Assembly (NCBI GenBank): GCA_022571295.1
Contig: JACZYA010000005.1
Coordinates: 1-54,626, forward strand
Reading direction: 5' to 3'
DNA: 54,626 nt
DNA from: Acidobacteriota bacterium
GTDB taxonomy: Bacteria > Acidobacteriota > Terriglobia > Acidiferrales > 2-02-FULL-67-57
Each line of letters opens with the position of its first letter. The stretch's first letter is position 1. Made by a program: the position numbers and the translations under genes. Below the pieces are notes generated by a model. The model saw nothing but the letters and a program-made list of their open reading frames with translations. It ran no database searches and was not told where the DNA came from. Of the stretch, positions 1-6,237 are shown one piece after another.

Positions 1-552
1 GGGGCCGTCGTCGAGCGCAAAGACAGTGGCCTGGCCCTCGAAGCGGAAGATGCTGCCATAGACGTTGGGCTTGCCCAGCAGCACGCAGGCGTCGTTGACC
101 AGATAGCGGGTGGGGAAGTTGTCGGTGCCGTCCACGATGATGTCGTAGTCGCGCAGGATGTCGAGCGCGTTCTCGCTGGTGAGCTTGACTTCGTGGGTGT
201 CAATCTGGATTTCTGGGTTGAGGCCGTGCAAGCGGTCGCGGGCGGCTTCGATCTTGCGCTTGCCCACGTCTTGCGTGGTGAAAGTCACCTGCCGTTGCAA
301 GTTGGTGAAGTCCACCACGTCGAAGTCCACCAGGCCCAGTCGGCCCACGCCGGCGGCGGTCAGGTAGAGACCCAGCGGCGCGCCCAGCCCGCCGGTGCCG
401 ATCAGCAGCACCTTGGCGGCTTTGAGCTTCAACTGCCCGTCCATGCCGACCTCGGGCATGATCAAGTGGCGGCTGTAGCGCAGGATTTCCTGCTGCGAGA
501 GCGCCGGCACCTCAGCCGTTTGCTGATTCTTGATTGCAGTTTGATTGCTCAT
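1..552 (-). CDS. moeB: MoeB/ThiF-family adenylyltransferase, 3' end outside window
   Basis: E1-like enzyme that adenylates the C-terminal Gly-Gly of a ubiquitin-fold sulfur carrier so that it can become a thiocarboxylate. The visible 184 residues begin MSNQTAIKNQQ at 552 and carry the ATP loop GTGGLG (residues 52-57), an acidic pair after the second beta strand (DFD, 76-78), NLQRQ (84-88) and DGTDNF (141-146), all typical of MoeB/ThiF/HesA. The C-terminal half, with the zinc cysteines and any rhodanese domain, lies beyond base 1, so a MoeB-only and a MoeZ-like form cannot be told apart. It is last in the run cysM-mec-cysO-moeB, which makes the adjacent carrier its likely substrate (inference). 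A block of hairpin repeats separates it from cysO. Confidence 0.9.
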   Translation of the reverse strand, partial: MSNQTAIKNQQTAEVPALSQQEILRYSRHLIMPEVGMDGQLKLKAAKVLLIGTGGLGAPLGLYLTAAGVGRLGLVDFDVVDFTNLQRQVTFTTQDVGKRKIEAARDRLHGLNPEIQIDTHEVKLTSENALDILRDYDIIVDGTDNFPTRYLVNDACVLLGKPNVYGSIFRFEGQATVFALDDGP

Positions 553-587
553 TGTCTTTACTCCAACGCTGCTTTCGTAAATCCCTC

Positions 588-737
588 CGGGGCTAAAGCC
601 CTGATTGGAGGCCTCTGTTTAGGGCAGAGCTGAAGCCCTGCCCCGCCGAACTTTCCTGTCGCCCGCATGGCGGGTCAGGCCTTCAGGCCTGACTTACTGG
701 CAACCGCTTTTATCTGCGGCTTTAGCCGCTGAGGACT
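588..737. repeat. Hairpin-repeat cluster, copy A, overlapping the cysO 3' end
   Basis: Several short hairpins lie side by side: GGGGCTAAAGCCC near 590, GCAGAGCTGAAGCCCTGC near 625-642, a 26-bp block at 668-693 built on CAGGCCTTCAGGCCTG, and GGCTTTAGCCGCTGAGG at 718-734. The 26-bp block recurs without change at 1343-1368, and the last hairpin recurs with one change at 1393-1409. The stems vary but the apical sequences are of the CTAAAG or CTTCAG type. The block overlaps the last codons of cysO. Confidence 0.8.
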
Positions 738-1011
738 CTATTCCGCCGGCGATGGAGGGCACGATGCTGACCACGTCGTTCTCCTGTACCGGGGTGTTTT
801 CCTTTTGCAGGTAGCGGATGTCCTCGTCGTTGAGATAGACGTTGACGAAGCTGCGCAGCTTGCCGTCGTCGGTGTAGAGATGGCGGCGCAGGTCGCTGTG
901 TTGGGTGGTCAACTCGGTCAGCAACTCGCCAATGGTCTTCGCTTTCAGGTCAATCGCCTCCTGCTTGCCGGCGTATTGCCGCAGCGGCGTGGGAATAATT
1001 ACTTTCGGCAT
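694..1011 (-). CDS. cysO: MoaD/ThiS-fold sulfur carrier protein (CysO-like) with C-terminal extension
   Basis: Small ubiquitin-fold sulfur carrier of 105 residues. In the mycobacterial CysO-CysM-Mec pathway the carrier ends in Gly-Gly, is thiocarboxylated, donates sulfur to O-phosphoserine on CysM, and is freed from cysteine by the JAMM protease Mec. Those partners are encoded just upstream here. The conserved end reads SIVPSIAGG (Gly-Gly at 89-90), but 15 further residues follow before the stop. They are encoded by a hairpin repeat. Removing one A after the second Gly codon would read GGC GGA TAG, an immediate stop. The tail could be a frameshift, an assembly error, or a pro-form trimmed by Mec. 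The family call is firm; assignment to cysteine rather than molybdopterin or thiamine synthesis rests on the neighbours. Confidence 0.85.
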   Translation of the reverse strand: MPKVIIPTPLRQYAGKQEAIDLKAKTIGELLTELTTQHSDLRRHLYTDDGKLRSFVNVYLNDEDIRYLQKENTPVQENDVVSIVPSIAGGIESSAAKAADKSGCQ

Positions 1012-1383
1012 CAGCCTTTACCTCTCATCGGTTTTGACATCACACCCAGCGGCCTGCCTGCACCTGCCTGCGGTAGGCAGGGTAGGCAGGCGGGAACTCG
1101 TCCTGAAAGCTCGCCCTGAAGGGCCGCTAGGTTGGACTTCAGCATGTCTTGTAGCCCTCCGTCCAGCCCCGTGGCTTGTCCTGAGCCTGTCCCGAGCGAA
1201 GTCGAGGGGCAGAGAGGCGAAGGGCCCTCGCCACGGGGAACCTCCCAAATTCCTCAGGGGCTAAAGCCCCTCTTTTTTTCTCAGCCTGTTCGGCGGGGTT
1301 GAAACCCCGCCCCGCCAAAGAATCTTCACCTTCTTGTTGTTCTGGCGGGTCAGGCCTTCAGGCCTGACACTCTTCTCACATCC
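1012..1383. repeat. 372-bp gap of nested intergenic repeats between cysO and mec
   Basis: No convincing gene. From left to right: a CCTGCCTGCGGTAGGCAGG-type palindrome (1051-1094); two 9-bp arms CCCCGTGGC (1167-1175) and GCCACGGGG (1230-1238), separated by a TGTCCTGAGCCTGT...TCGAGGGG repeat; AGGGGCTAAAGCCCCT (1256-1271) followed by seven T; GCGGGGTTGAAACCCCGC near 1293-1310; then the second copy of the 26-bp CTTCAG block (1343-1368). Short frames here, such as one on the minus strand at 1018-1248, are translated repeat. Confidence 0.75.
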
Positions 1384-1409
1384 TCAATCCTTGGCTTTAG
1401 CCACTGAGG
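1343..1409. repeat. Hairpin-repeat cluster, copy B, overlapping the mec 3' end
   Basis: Holds the same 26-bp block as 668-693, followed by GGCTTTAGCCACTGAGG (1393-1409), one base different from 718-734. The last hairpin codes for the final residues of mec. Copies A and B share the order GAAACCCCGCC or GAAGCCCTGCC hairpin, CTTCAG block, TTTAGCC hairpin, so they look like a duplicated composite unit. Confidence 0.75.
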
Positions 1410-1860
1410 CCGTCTTTCCCCCATTTGATTCAGCGGGTTCCCGCATGGGTTCCGCCAGGAAGCGGCTGCGGTCTTCCGCCAGCACCCAGTTAGTGGTTTC
1501 CTGCGCCGTGCCCCCCTGAACGCGGACGATAATATAAGAATACCACGGCAGCGCATGCTCGCGGTCGTAGTCCGACGGACGCGCGGGATGGTCGGGATGA
1601 GAATGATAAAAACCTACAATCTCCAGTCCCTGCGCGCGCGCAAACTTTTCGGCGGCGCGGTAGTCGTCGGCTGTGACCAGGAAACGCGTGCGGGCGGCTT
1701 CGTCCTCACGGCGATTGTCGAGCGGCAGCAGCGCCCGCACCGCCTTGCCGCTCTCGTCCGTCAATACACCCAGCAGCGCCCCGCAACACTCGTGCGGATA
1801 GGCGCGCGTCCCGTGCCCGCGAATCTCCCCCAGCAGTGTTTCGCTAATCTCCAACGCCAT
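1384..1860 (-). CDS. mec: JAMM/MPN+ metallopeptidase, Mec-like
   Basis: Zinc-dependent isopeptidase-type hydrolase of 158 residues. The JAMM centre is complete: Glu24 in HECCG, HSHP with His86 and His88, Ser96 and Asp99. In mycobacteria Mec releases cysteine from the CysO-cysteine adduct; related JAMM proteins also trim carrier proteins to expose Gly-Gly. The start codon directly follows the cysM stop (no gap), so the two are co-transcribed and probably coupled. The last residues (ASVAKAKD) come from a hairpin repeat, so the ancestral protein was probably slightly shorter. Carrier processing here is inferred from the neighbours; the metalloprotease fold is clear. Confidence 0.88.
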   Translation of the reverse strand: MALEISETLLGEIRGHGTRAYPHECCGALLGVLTDESGKAVRALLPLDNRREDEAARTRFLVTADDYRAAEKFARAQGLEIVGFYHSHPDHPARPSDYDREHALPWYSYIIVRVQGGTAQETTNWVLAEDRSRFLAEPMREPAESNGGKTASVAKAKD

Positions 1861-2859
1861 CTATACGTCCTCGTCCCAGAAGCGCTCGCTCAGATACTTG
1901 TCGGCGCCGTCAGGACATATGATGACCATGACCGCGCCTTCGCTTCGGGGAACGCGCCGCGCCAACTCCAGCGCCACCCAAATTGCCGCCCCCGAAGAGA
2001 CCCCCACCAGCAGGCCCTCCTCGCGCGCCATCATCTTCACCAGGCGGTAGGCGTTCTCAGTGGCCACGGCCAAGTCTTCGTCGGCCAGCGCGGGGTCGTA
2101 GATGCCGGGCACGATGGCGGTCTCCATGTGCTTCATGCCTTCCAGGCCGTGGAAGGGCCCGTCGGGCTGAAACGAGATGCAGCGAATACGCGGGTTGAAC
2201 TCCTTCAGACGGCGGGTGGTGCCGACGAAAGTCCCGCTGGTGCCGAGCCCGGCGATGAAGTGCGTGATGCGCCCGGCGGTCTGCTCCCAGATCTCCACCG
2301 CCGTGCCATTGTAGTGCGCCTGCCAGTTGGCGGGGTTGTTGTACTGGTCGGGATAAAAATAGGTGTCGGCGTCTTGGGCGTAGAGTTCCCTGGCTTTGCG
2401 GATGGCGCCGTCGGAGCCTTCGGCCGGGTCGGTCAGGATCAACTCTGCCCCGTAAGCCTTGAGAATTCGCTTGCGCTCCAGGCTGGCGTTGGCCGGCAGG
2501 CAGAGCCGTACCCGGTAGCCGCGGGCCGCGCCCAGCAAAGCGTAGGCGATGCCGGTGTTGCCGGAGGTGGCGTCCAGAATAATCTTGCCGGCGGTGAGCT
2601 TCCCGCTGCGCTCGCCTTCCAAAATCATGTTGAGCGCCGGGCGGTCTTTGACCGAGCCGCCGGGGTTGAACCACTCCGCCTTGAGGTAGAACTCCACCTG
2701 CGGGAACTCGCGCCCCACCCGCGCCACGCGCAGCAGCGGCGTGTGACCCACGCGCTCGGCCACCGAGACGCCCAGCGGCAGCTCGATTTTAGTTTTTTCG
2801 GTCAGAGTCAACGCCCCTCCAACGCTCTGCATATAGTTAGATGCATCAGAGAGAATCAT
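1861..2859 (-). CDS. cysM: PLP-dependent cysteine synthase, CysM type
   Basis: Fold-type II PLP enzyme of 332 residues that makes cysteine by beta-replacement. Visible marks are the Schiff-base lysine in NPGGSVKDR (Lys71), the substrate loop TSGNTG (98-103) and GLGTSGTF, the glycine-rich PLP-phosphate loop. The neighbouring JAMM protease and sulfur carrier suggest that it takes sulfur from CysO thiocarboxylate and uses O-phosphoserine, as mycobacterial CysM does, rather than sulfide and O-acetylserine. That is inference. It is first in the run cysM-mec-cysO-moeB. There is no clear Shine-Dalgarno before 2859, and Met10 (2832) is an alternative start. Length is normal for the family. Confidence 0.88.
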   Translation of the reverse strand: MILSDASNYMQSVGGALTLTEKTKIELPLGVSVAERVGHTPLLRVARVGREFPQVEFYLKAEWFNPGGSVKDRPALNMILEGERSGKLTAGKIILDATSGNTGIAYALLGAARGYRVRLCLPANASLERKRILKAYGAELILTDPAEGSDGAIRKARELYAQDADTYFYPDQYNNPANWQAHYNGTAVEIWEQTAGRITHFIAGLGTSGTFVGTTRRLKEFNPRIRCISFQPDGPFHGLEGMKHMETAIVPGIYDPALADEDLAVATENAYRLVKMMAREEGLLVGVSSGAAIWVALELARRVPRSEGAVMVIICPDGADKYLSERFWDEDV

Positions 2860-2957
2860 TCGATTCTACGGATACGCGCAGGGGGAGGTCAACCGATGTA
2901 CGGCCCAACCACACGAAAGCGCCGCTCAACGGCTGGTAGAAGCGCCTGGTGGCGCAG

Positions 2958-3007
2958 ACCTGCCTGCGCCTGCCTGCCCGCCACGGGCGGGCCTGCGGTA
3001 GGCAGGT
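2958..3007. repeat. CCTGCCTGC/GCAGGCAGG palindromic repeat
   Basis: Roughly 50 bp with ends ACCTGCCT and AGGCAGGT and an inner CCCGCC/GGCGGG hairpin. Related copies are at 1051-1094, 5215-5257 and 8876-8898. It lies between cysM and the ABC ATPase and carries no gene. Confidence 0.7.
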
Positions 3008-3016
3008 ACCAATCAA

Positions 3017-3679
3017 CTAATCAACAATCCATCCATCGTGGAGCTTGATGATTCGACTCCCATAGGAAGCATTGAACTCGGAGTGCGTGACCTGGATGAT
3101 GGTGGTTCCCTCTTCATTCAACCGCTTGAACAGGTCCATGATTTCCTTGCCCTGGCTGGAGTGCAGGTTGCCGGTGGGCTCGTCGGCCAGAAGCAGTTTG
3201 GGTTTCCCGATGATGGCGCGGGCGACCGCCACCAACTGCTGCTGCCCGCCGGAGAGCTGCGTGGGGTAGAGGTCTTTCTTGCCGACGATTTGGAAGCGGT
3301 CCAGGATGTCGCAGACGATGGTCTCGCGCTGCGCTTTCTTGATGTCGCGGTAGGAGAGCGGAATGTCCAGGTTTTCGTAGACGGTCAGGTTGTCGAGCAG
3401 GTGGTACTGCTGGAAAACAAAGCCGACGTACTGCTTGTGCAGCTCCGTGCGCTGCCGGGGGTTGAGCTTGTGGACGAGTTGATCCGCAAAATAAAACTCG
3501 CCGCCGGAAGCGCTGTCGAGCATGCCCAGGATGCCCAGCAAGGTGGACTTGCCGGCGCCCGAAGGCCCCATGACGGAGACGAACTCCCCTTCCTTGATGT
3601 CAATGCTGATGCGACGCAGGACGAAGGTCTTCCCGGCCCCGGTCTTGTAGAACTTTTCCAGATCGATCATCCGAATCAT
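3017..3679 (-). CDS. ABC transporter ATPase, LolD/MacB/FtsE type
   Basis: Cytoplasmic ATPase subunit of 220 residues that would drive a MacB/LolCDE/FtsX-type permease. It has Walker A GPSGAGKST (38-46), a Q-loop (FVFQQ), signature LSGGQQQ (141-147), Walker B LLLADEP (161-167) and the switch histidine in VTHSE. This subfamily usually works with FtsX-like permeases that extract lipoproteins, export macrolides or remodel the envelope. No permease gene is adjacent, so it is an orphan here and its substrate cannot be assigned. Met4 (3670) is an equally plausible start. Confidence 0.85.
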   Translation of the reverse strand: MIRMIDLEKFYKTGAGKTFVLRRISIDIKEGEFVSVMGPSGAGKSTLLGILGMLDSASGGEFYFADQLVHKLNPRQRTELHKQYVGFVFQQYHLLDNLTVYENLDIPLSYRDIKKAQRETIVCDILDRFQIVGKKDLYPTQLSGGQQQLVAVARAIIGKPKLLLADEPTGNLHSSQGKEIMDLFKRLNEEGTTIIQVTHSEFNASYGSRIIKLHDGWIVD

Positions 3680-3853
3680 GGTCGTGGGCGGAGCGCCTGC
3701 ACCCCCTCCTCCTTCAGTCTATTACTCCTGCGGTTCCGCTGCAGTTTAACCGACGAGTCGGCCAGAAGGCCGAGAATGAATACACGTCATCCGGCGAAGA
3801 GGGCAGCGCTGGCTTGCCGGGTGAGTTGACGTTCGGCTACACTGGCGCAATCC

Positions 3854-4324
3854 ATGGCTCGACAAACCGAAACACCCAAACCACTGCTGGAGACAGCCTT
3901 CGAGGACGGCACGCTCGACCTTCTGCGTGCCGCTGGCTTCGAGGTCGCCGTAATCGGCAGCAACCCCGAGCGCATCCGCGTGCTCAAGGACGCCTGCGCG
4001 GCGCTGTTCGAGCGGCAGTCCGACGAGACGCTGCGGCTGGCGCAGGCGCCGGGCTACCTGATCCGAGGCGAGATCGGGCGGCTGTGGGACGCCGGCTACC
4101 AGAAGTTCTGGCTGCTGGGCCCGCCCACCGACGAGCCCTTCAACGAGCCGCACCGCCCGGCGCTGGCCGCGCAACTGAAAGCCCTGCACCGCTTCGACGC
4201 CGAGTTGAAGGCCGCGCTCGGCATTCCCAGCTTCTACAACGAGTCCATCGGCAGCACCAACGAGATCAGCGCCTACGACCGCGTCCACGGGCGCGACTCC
4301 TCCTCCGGACAGCGCTTCTCCTGA
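3854..4324 (+). CDS. Unrecognised 156-residue cytoplasmic protein
   Basis: I do not recognise this family. The frame shows coding-type third-position GC, begins MARQTETPK and has no signal peptide, membrane segment or cysteine motif. The middle is alpha/beta-like (AGFEVAVIGSNPERIRVLKD) and the C-terminal third is charged and helical, ending SSSGQRFS. The opposite strand carries a long overlapping frame of poorer composition, which I take as a shadow. It opens a run of small plus-strand genes reaching to 5122. The start is uncertain because no good Shine-Dalgarno precedes it. Confidence 0.55.
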   Translation: MARQTETPKPLLETAFEDGTLDLLRAAGFEVAVIGSNPERIRVLKDACAALFERQSDETLRLAQAPGYLIRGEIGRLWDAGYQKFWLLGPPTDEPFNEPHRPALAAQLKALHRFDAELKAALGIPSFYNESIGSTNEISAYDRVHGRDSSSGQRFS

Positions 4325-4499
4325 TTGCCCGTCGTGACGGCGCGGCGCGTCCACGTTGACCTCACCGGCCGGACGGCGATGGAACTTTCTGGTGCGGGAC
4401 TCGTATTAATTGTTGTGGGGCGGTCGTATGGCTGCCCGCGGAAATAAAGTTTCAAACCAGTCGCAGCAGCGGTACAATGCACTCGGGAGGGAGGAAACC

Positions 4500-4694
4500 A
4501 TGAGCGAACCGTTGAAAGAAATGGCCCACTTTGCCGGCAAGGCCTGCGGCACCATTGTCAAAGACGTGGCGGAGTTCTCCCAGCCGCTGACGGAAGCGTT
4601 CCGTCAAGGCTGGCGCGAAGCCATGGCCGACCAGCCCAAGCCCAAAACCGAGCCCGCGCCCGCAGCCGACAATCACGCTGCCGAGTCGGCCTAA
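4500..4694 (+). CDS. Unrecognised small protein, 64 residues
   Basis: Short protein beginning MSEPLKEMAHFAGKACG with a Pro/Glu/Ala-rich tail. It is soluble, has one Cys and no recognisable domain. The start is well supported: a purine-rich GGGAGGGAGGAAACC ends just before the ATG. A longer in-frame start at 4410 lacks such a site. A possible promoter (TTTCAA, 17 bp, TACAAT at 4473-4478) would give a very short leader. The following receiver-domain gene begins 41 bp later and is probably co-transcribed. Confidence 0.6.
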   Translation: MSEPLKEMAHFAGKACGTIVKDVAEFSQPLTEAFRQGWREAMADQPKPKTEPAPAADNHAAESA

Positions 4695-4735
4695 GCCTCG
4701 GGCCCGGCCCGAACCCGCTTCCAAAGGAACGCCGC

Positions 4736-5122
4736 ATGCCCAGTGTTGTTGCTGTCGTTGACGATCTCTTCTTTGTCTCCAAGTTGCAGGAGACCGCGCG
4801 GCTGGTGGGCGCGCAACTCGTGACGGTGCGCGCGGCCGCCTTTCACCTCGACGACTTGCGCCAGCAGAAGCCCGCGCTGATTATCTTCGATCTGAACACC
4901 ACTTCGGGAAACGCGGCCGAGCTGATTCGCCAACTCAAAAGCGACGCTGAGTTGAAGGAAATCCCCGTGATGGCTTTCTTCTCGCACGTGCAGGTGGAGT
5001 TGCAGCGCGCCGCCCAAGAAGCCGGCTGCGACCAAATTCTGCCGCGCTCCCAATTCACCGCCACCCTGCCGCAACTCCTGCGCCAGTTCGCACCCGGCGC
5101 ACAGCCCACGCCCGCAAGCTAA
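4736..5122 (+). CDS. Stand-alone response-regulator receiver-like domain
   Basis: 128-residue CheY-like fold with no output domain. The acidic pair is present (VVDD near residues 8-10), the phospho-acceptor is Asp in IIFDLN, and the usual lysine near the C-terminus is Arg in LPRSQF. Loss of that Lys is common in atypical receivers, so phosphorylation-dependent switching is uncertain. AAAGGAACGCCGC before the ATG gives a reasonable ribosome site. No histidine kinase is adjacent. It probably acts as a protein-protein adaptor (inference). Confidence 0.7.
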   Translation: MPSVVAVVDDLFFVSKLQETARLVGAQLVTVRAAAFHLDDLRQQKPALIIFDLNTTSGNAAELIRQLKSDAELKEIPVMAFFSHVQVELQRAAQEAGCDQILPRSQFTATLPQLLRQFAPGAQPTPAS

Positions 5123-5148
5123 CAAAGTGCTAAAAAAGATTCTTGTGG

Positions 5149-5272
5149 TGTCATTCTGAGCGAAGCGAAGAATCTCGCTTCTGGAGAAAGCAGCGAGTTA
5201 GAGATTCTTCGTCGCCTGCAGTAGGCAGGGCGGGCAGGCCTGCCTACCGCAGGCAGGCTCCTCAGAATGACA
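5149..5272. repeat. 124-bp foldable repeat with TGTCATTCTGAG ends
   Basis: The ends are a perfect 12-bp inverted pair (5149-5160, TGTCATTCTGAG; 5261-5272, CTCAGAATGACA). Inside are CGAAGAATCT (5166-5175) with its complement AGATTCTTCG (5202-5211), and a CCTGCCTACCGCAGGCAGG-type palindrome (5215-5257). It is a copy of the CATTCTGAGCGAAGCGAAG family also seen at 26909-26970 and flanking the GIY-YIG gene near 28.7-29.1 kb. Confidence 0.8.
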
Positions 5273-5349
5273 AGCGCGGCGAGTTCGTCAGTACCTTGCT
5301 AACCTGAAACACTCTGTGGGCTCTGGGTCTCGGTGGAAAATCGGGCGGG

Positions 5350-6102
5350 CTAGCGGACAGCTTCCAGCGCCACCAAGAAGGGCGTGCGGTCGCGCAGGTG
5401 CGGCTCCAGCACGGCGGGATTGCGATTGCGCTGCACTTCGAGGCCGATTTGCTCCAATTGCGCCCGGCTCAACTCCTCCGGCATCTGGTACACGAACTCC
5501 AGCCGCCGGTTGGCGGCGCCTGCCAGCGGCGTTCGCTGCGCCACCGTGTAGAGTCCCTGCGCGCCCCAGAGTTGCAGGTCGGTCTCCAGCGTCGCGCCGA
5601 ACTTTTCCCGCACGCTGGCAAAAGTTTCCTGCCCCAGGCGCAGCCCGGCCAGGGTGGGGATGTTCAGCGCCTGCGTCCCGTCCAGCGCCACCCCAACCTT
5701 CTCCAGTCGACCGTCGCCGTCGGCGTTGAGGCGAATGAGAACGCCGGCTTCCAGTTCCCACTCGTACTGGAAAATCGGCCGCCCATCGCTGGTCCAAGAG
5801 CGGGAGCGGGTCTCCAAACCAAAGCGTTCGCGCGCCTGCGCCAGCGTATCGCCCGGCTGCAAGCCAGCCAATGTGCTCCGGGTGGCGTCCTGCTCGAACA
5901 AGGCCAGGATGGCCGGCGGCGCGGTCGCGGCGTCATTCTCTTCGCCCCCCTGTTCCACCTTCGCCCGCAGGCGCTCCACTTCCTGCCGCAGGAGTTCCAT
6001 CTCCTCCTGGCTGGCCGACCCGCCGCAACTCGCCAGCGCCAGAACCAGCAGCGCCACCCCGGCGCTCACCCTGTACTGTCCGAAACTCATCGCCGCTCTC
6101 AT
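5350..6102 (-). CDS. Predicted lipoprotein with coiled coil and two BamE-like repeats
   Basis: 250-residue exported protein. The N-terminus is a lipoprotein signal ending in the lipobox LASC, followed by GGSAS and a short heptad segment (EEMELLRQEVERLRAKVEQ). Two similar stretches follow, TLAGLQPGDTLAQARERFG and TLAGLRLGQETFASVREKFG, which resemble the small beta-alpha repeat of BamE/SmpA-type proteins. The rest is unrecognised. It is likely anchored in the inner or outer membrane facing the periplasm. Met5 (6090) is an alternative start. It is divergent from bioY. Confidence 0.7.
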   Translation of the reverse strand: MRAAMSFGQYRVSAGVALLVLALASCGGSASQEEMELLRQEVERLRAKVEQGGEENDAATAPPAILALFEQDATRSTLAGLQPGDTLAQARERFGLETRSRSWTSDGRPIFQYEWELEAGVLIRLNADGDGRLEKVGVALDGTQALNIPTLAGLRLGQETFASVREKFGATLETDLQLWGAQGLYTVAQRTPLAGAANRRLEFVYQMPEELSRAQLEQIGLEVQRNRNPAVLEPHLRDRTPFLVALEAVR

Positions 6103-6146
6103 AACCCGCTATTCTAGCACTCGCTCCACCGCTGCTGAATTTTTCC

Positions 6147-6175
6147 CTGGCAGGCCGCCGCGCCTGTTGTAGAAT
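6147..6175 (+). promoter_or_regulatory. Possible sigma-70 promoter for bioY
   Basis: CTGGCA and TAGAAT are separated by 17 bp, about 60 bp upstream of the bioY ATG. The -35 matches 4 of 6 and the -10 matches 5 of 6 consensus bases. Confidence 0.35.
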
Positions 6176-6237
6176 ACGGTTTCTTTATCGGAAAGAGAGA
6201 AGACGTACGCAGGAGCTAAGCAAGTAAGCTGATTCCC

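Noticed and set aside
1018-1248. 76-codon frame on the minus strand between cysO and mec
   Set aside because: It is made of intergenic repeats (CCCCGTGGC arms and the TCCTGAGC repeat) and has no ribosome site or protein-like conservation.
1256-1280. Perfect intrinsic terminator on the plus strand (AGGGGCTAAAGCCCCT then seven T)
   Set aside because: No plus-strand gene lies upstream to terminate; on the minus strand the T run is on the wrong side. More likely one of the hairpin repeats.
1555-3048. 497-codon plus-strand frame
   Set aside because: Antisense to mec and cysM, whose motifs are unmistakable. High GC makes long antisense frames common here.
3826-3853. TTGACG as a -35 before the gene at 3854
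   Set aside because: No acceptable -10 at 16-18 bp; the position would overlap the start codon.
4334-4447. 37-codon GTG frame between the unknown gene and the 64-residue gene
   Set aside because: It reads protein-like (VHVDLTGRTAMEL) but has no ribosome site or known relative and overlaps the likely promoter region of the next gene.
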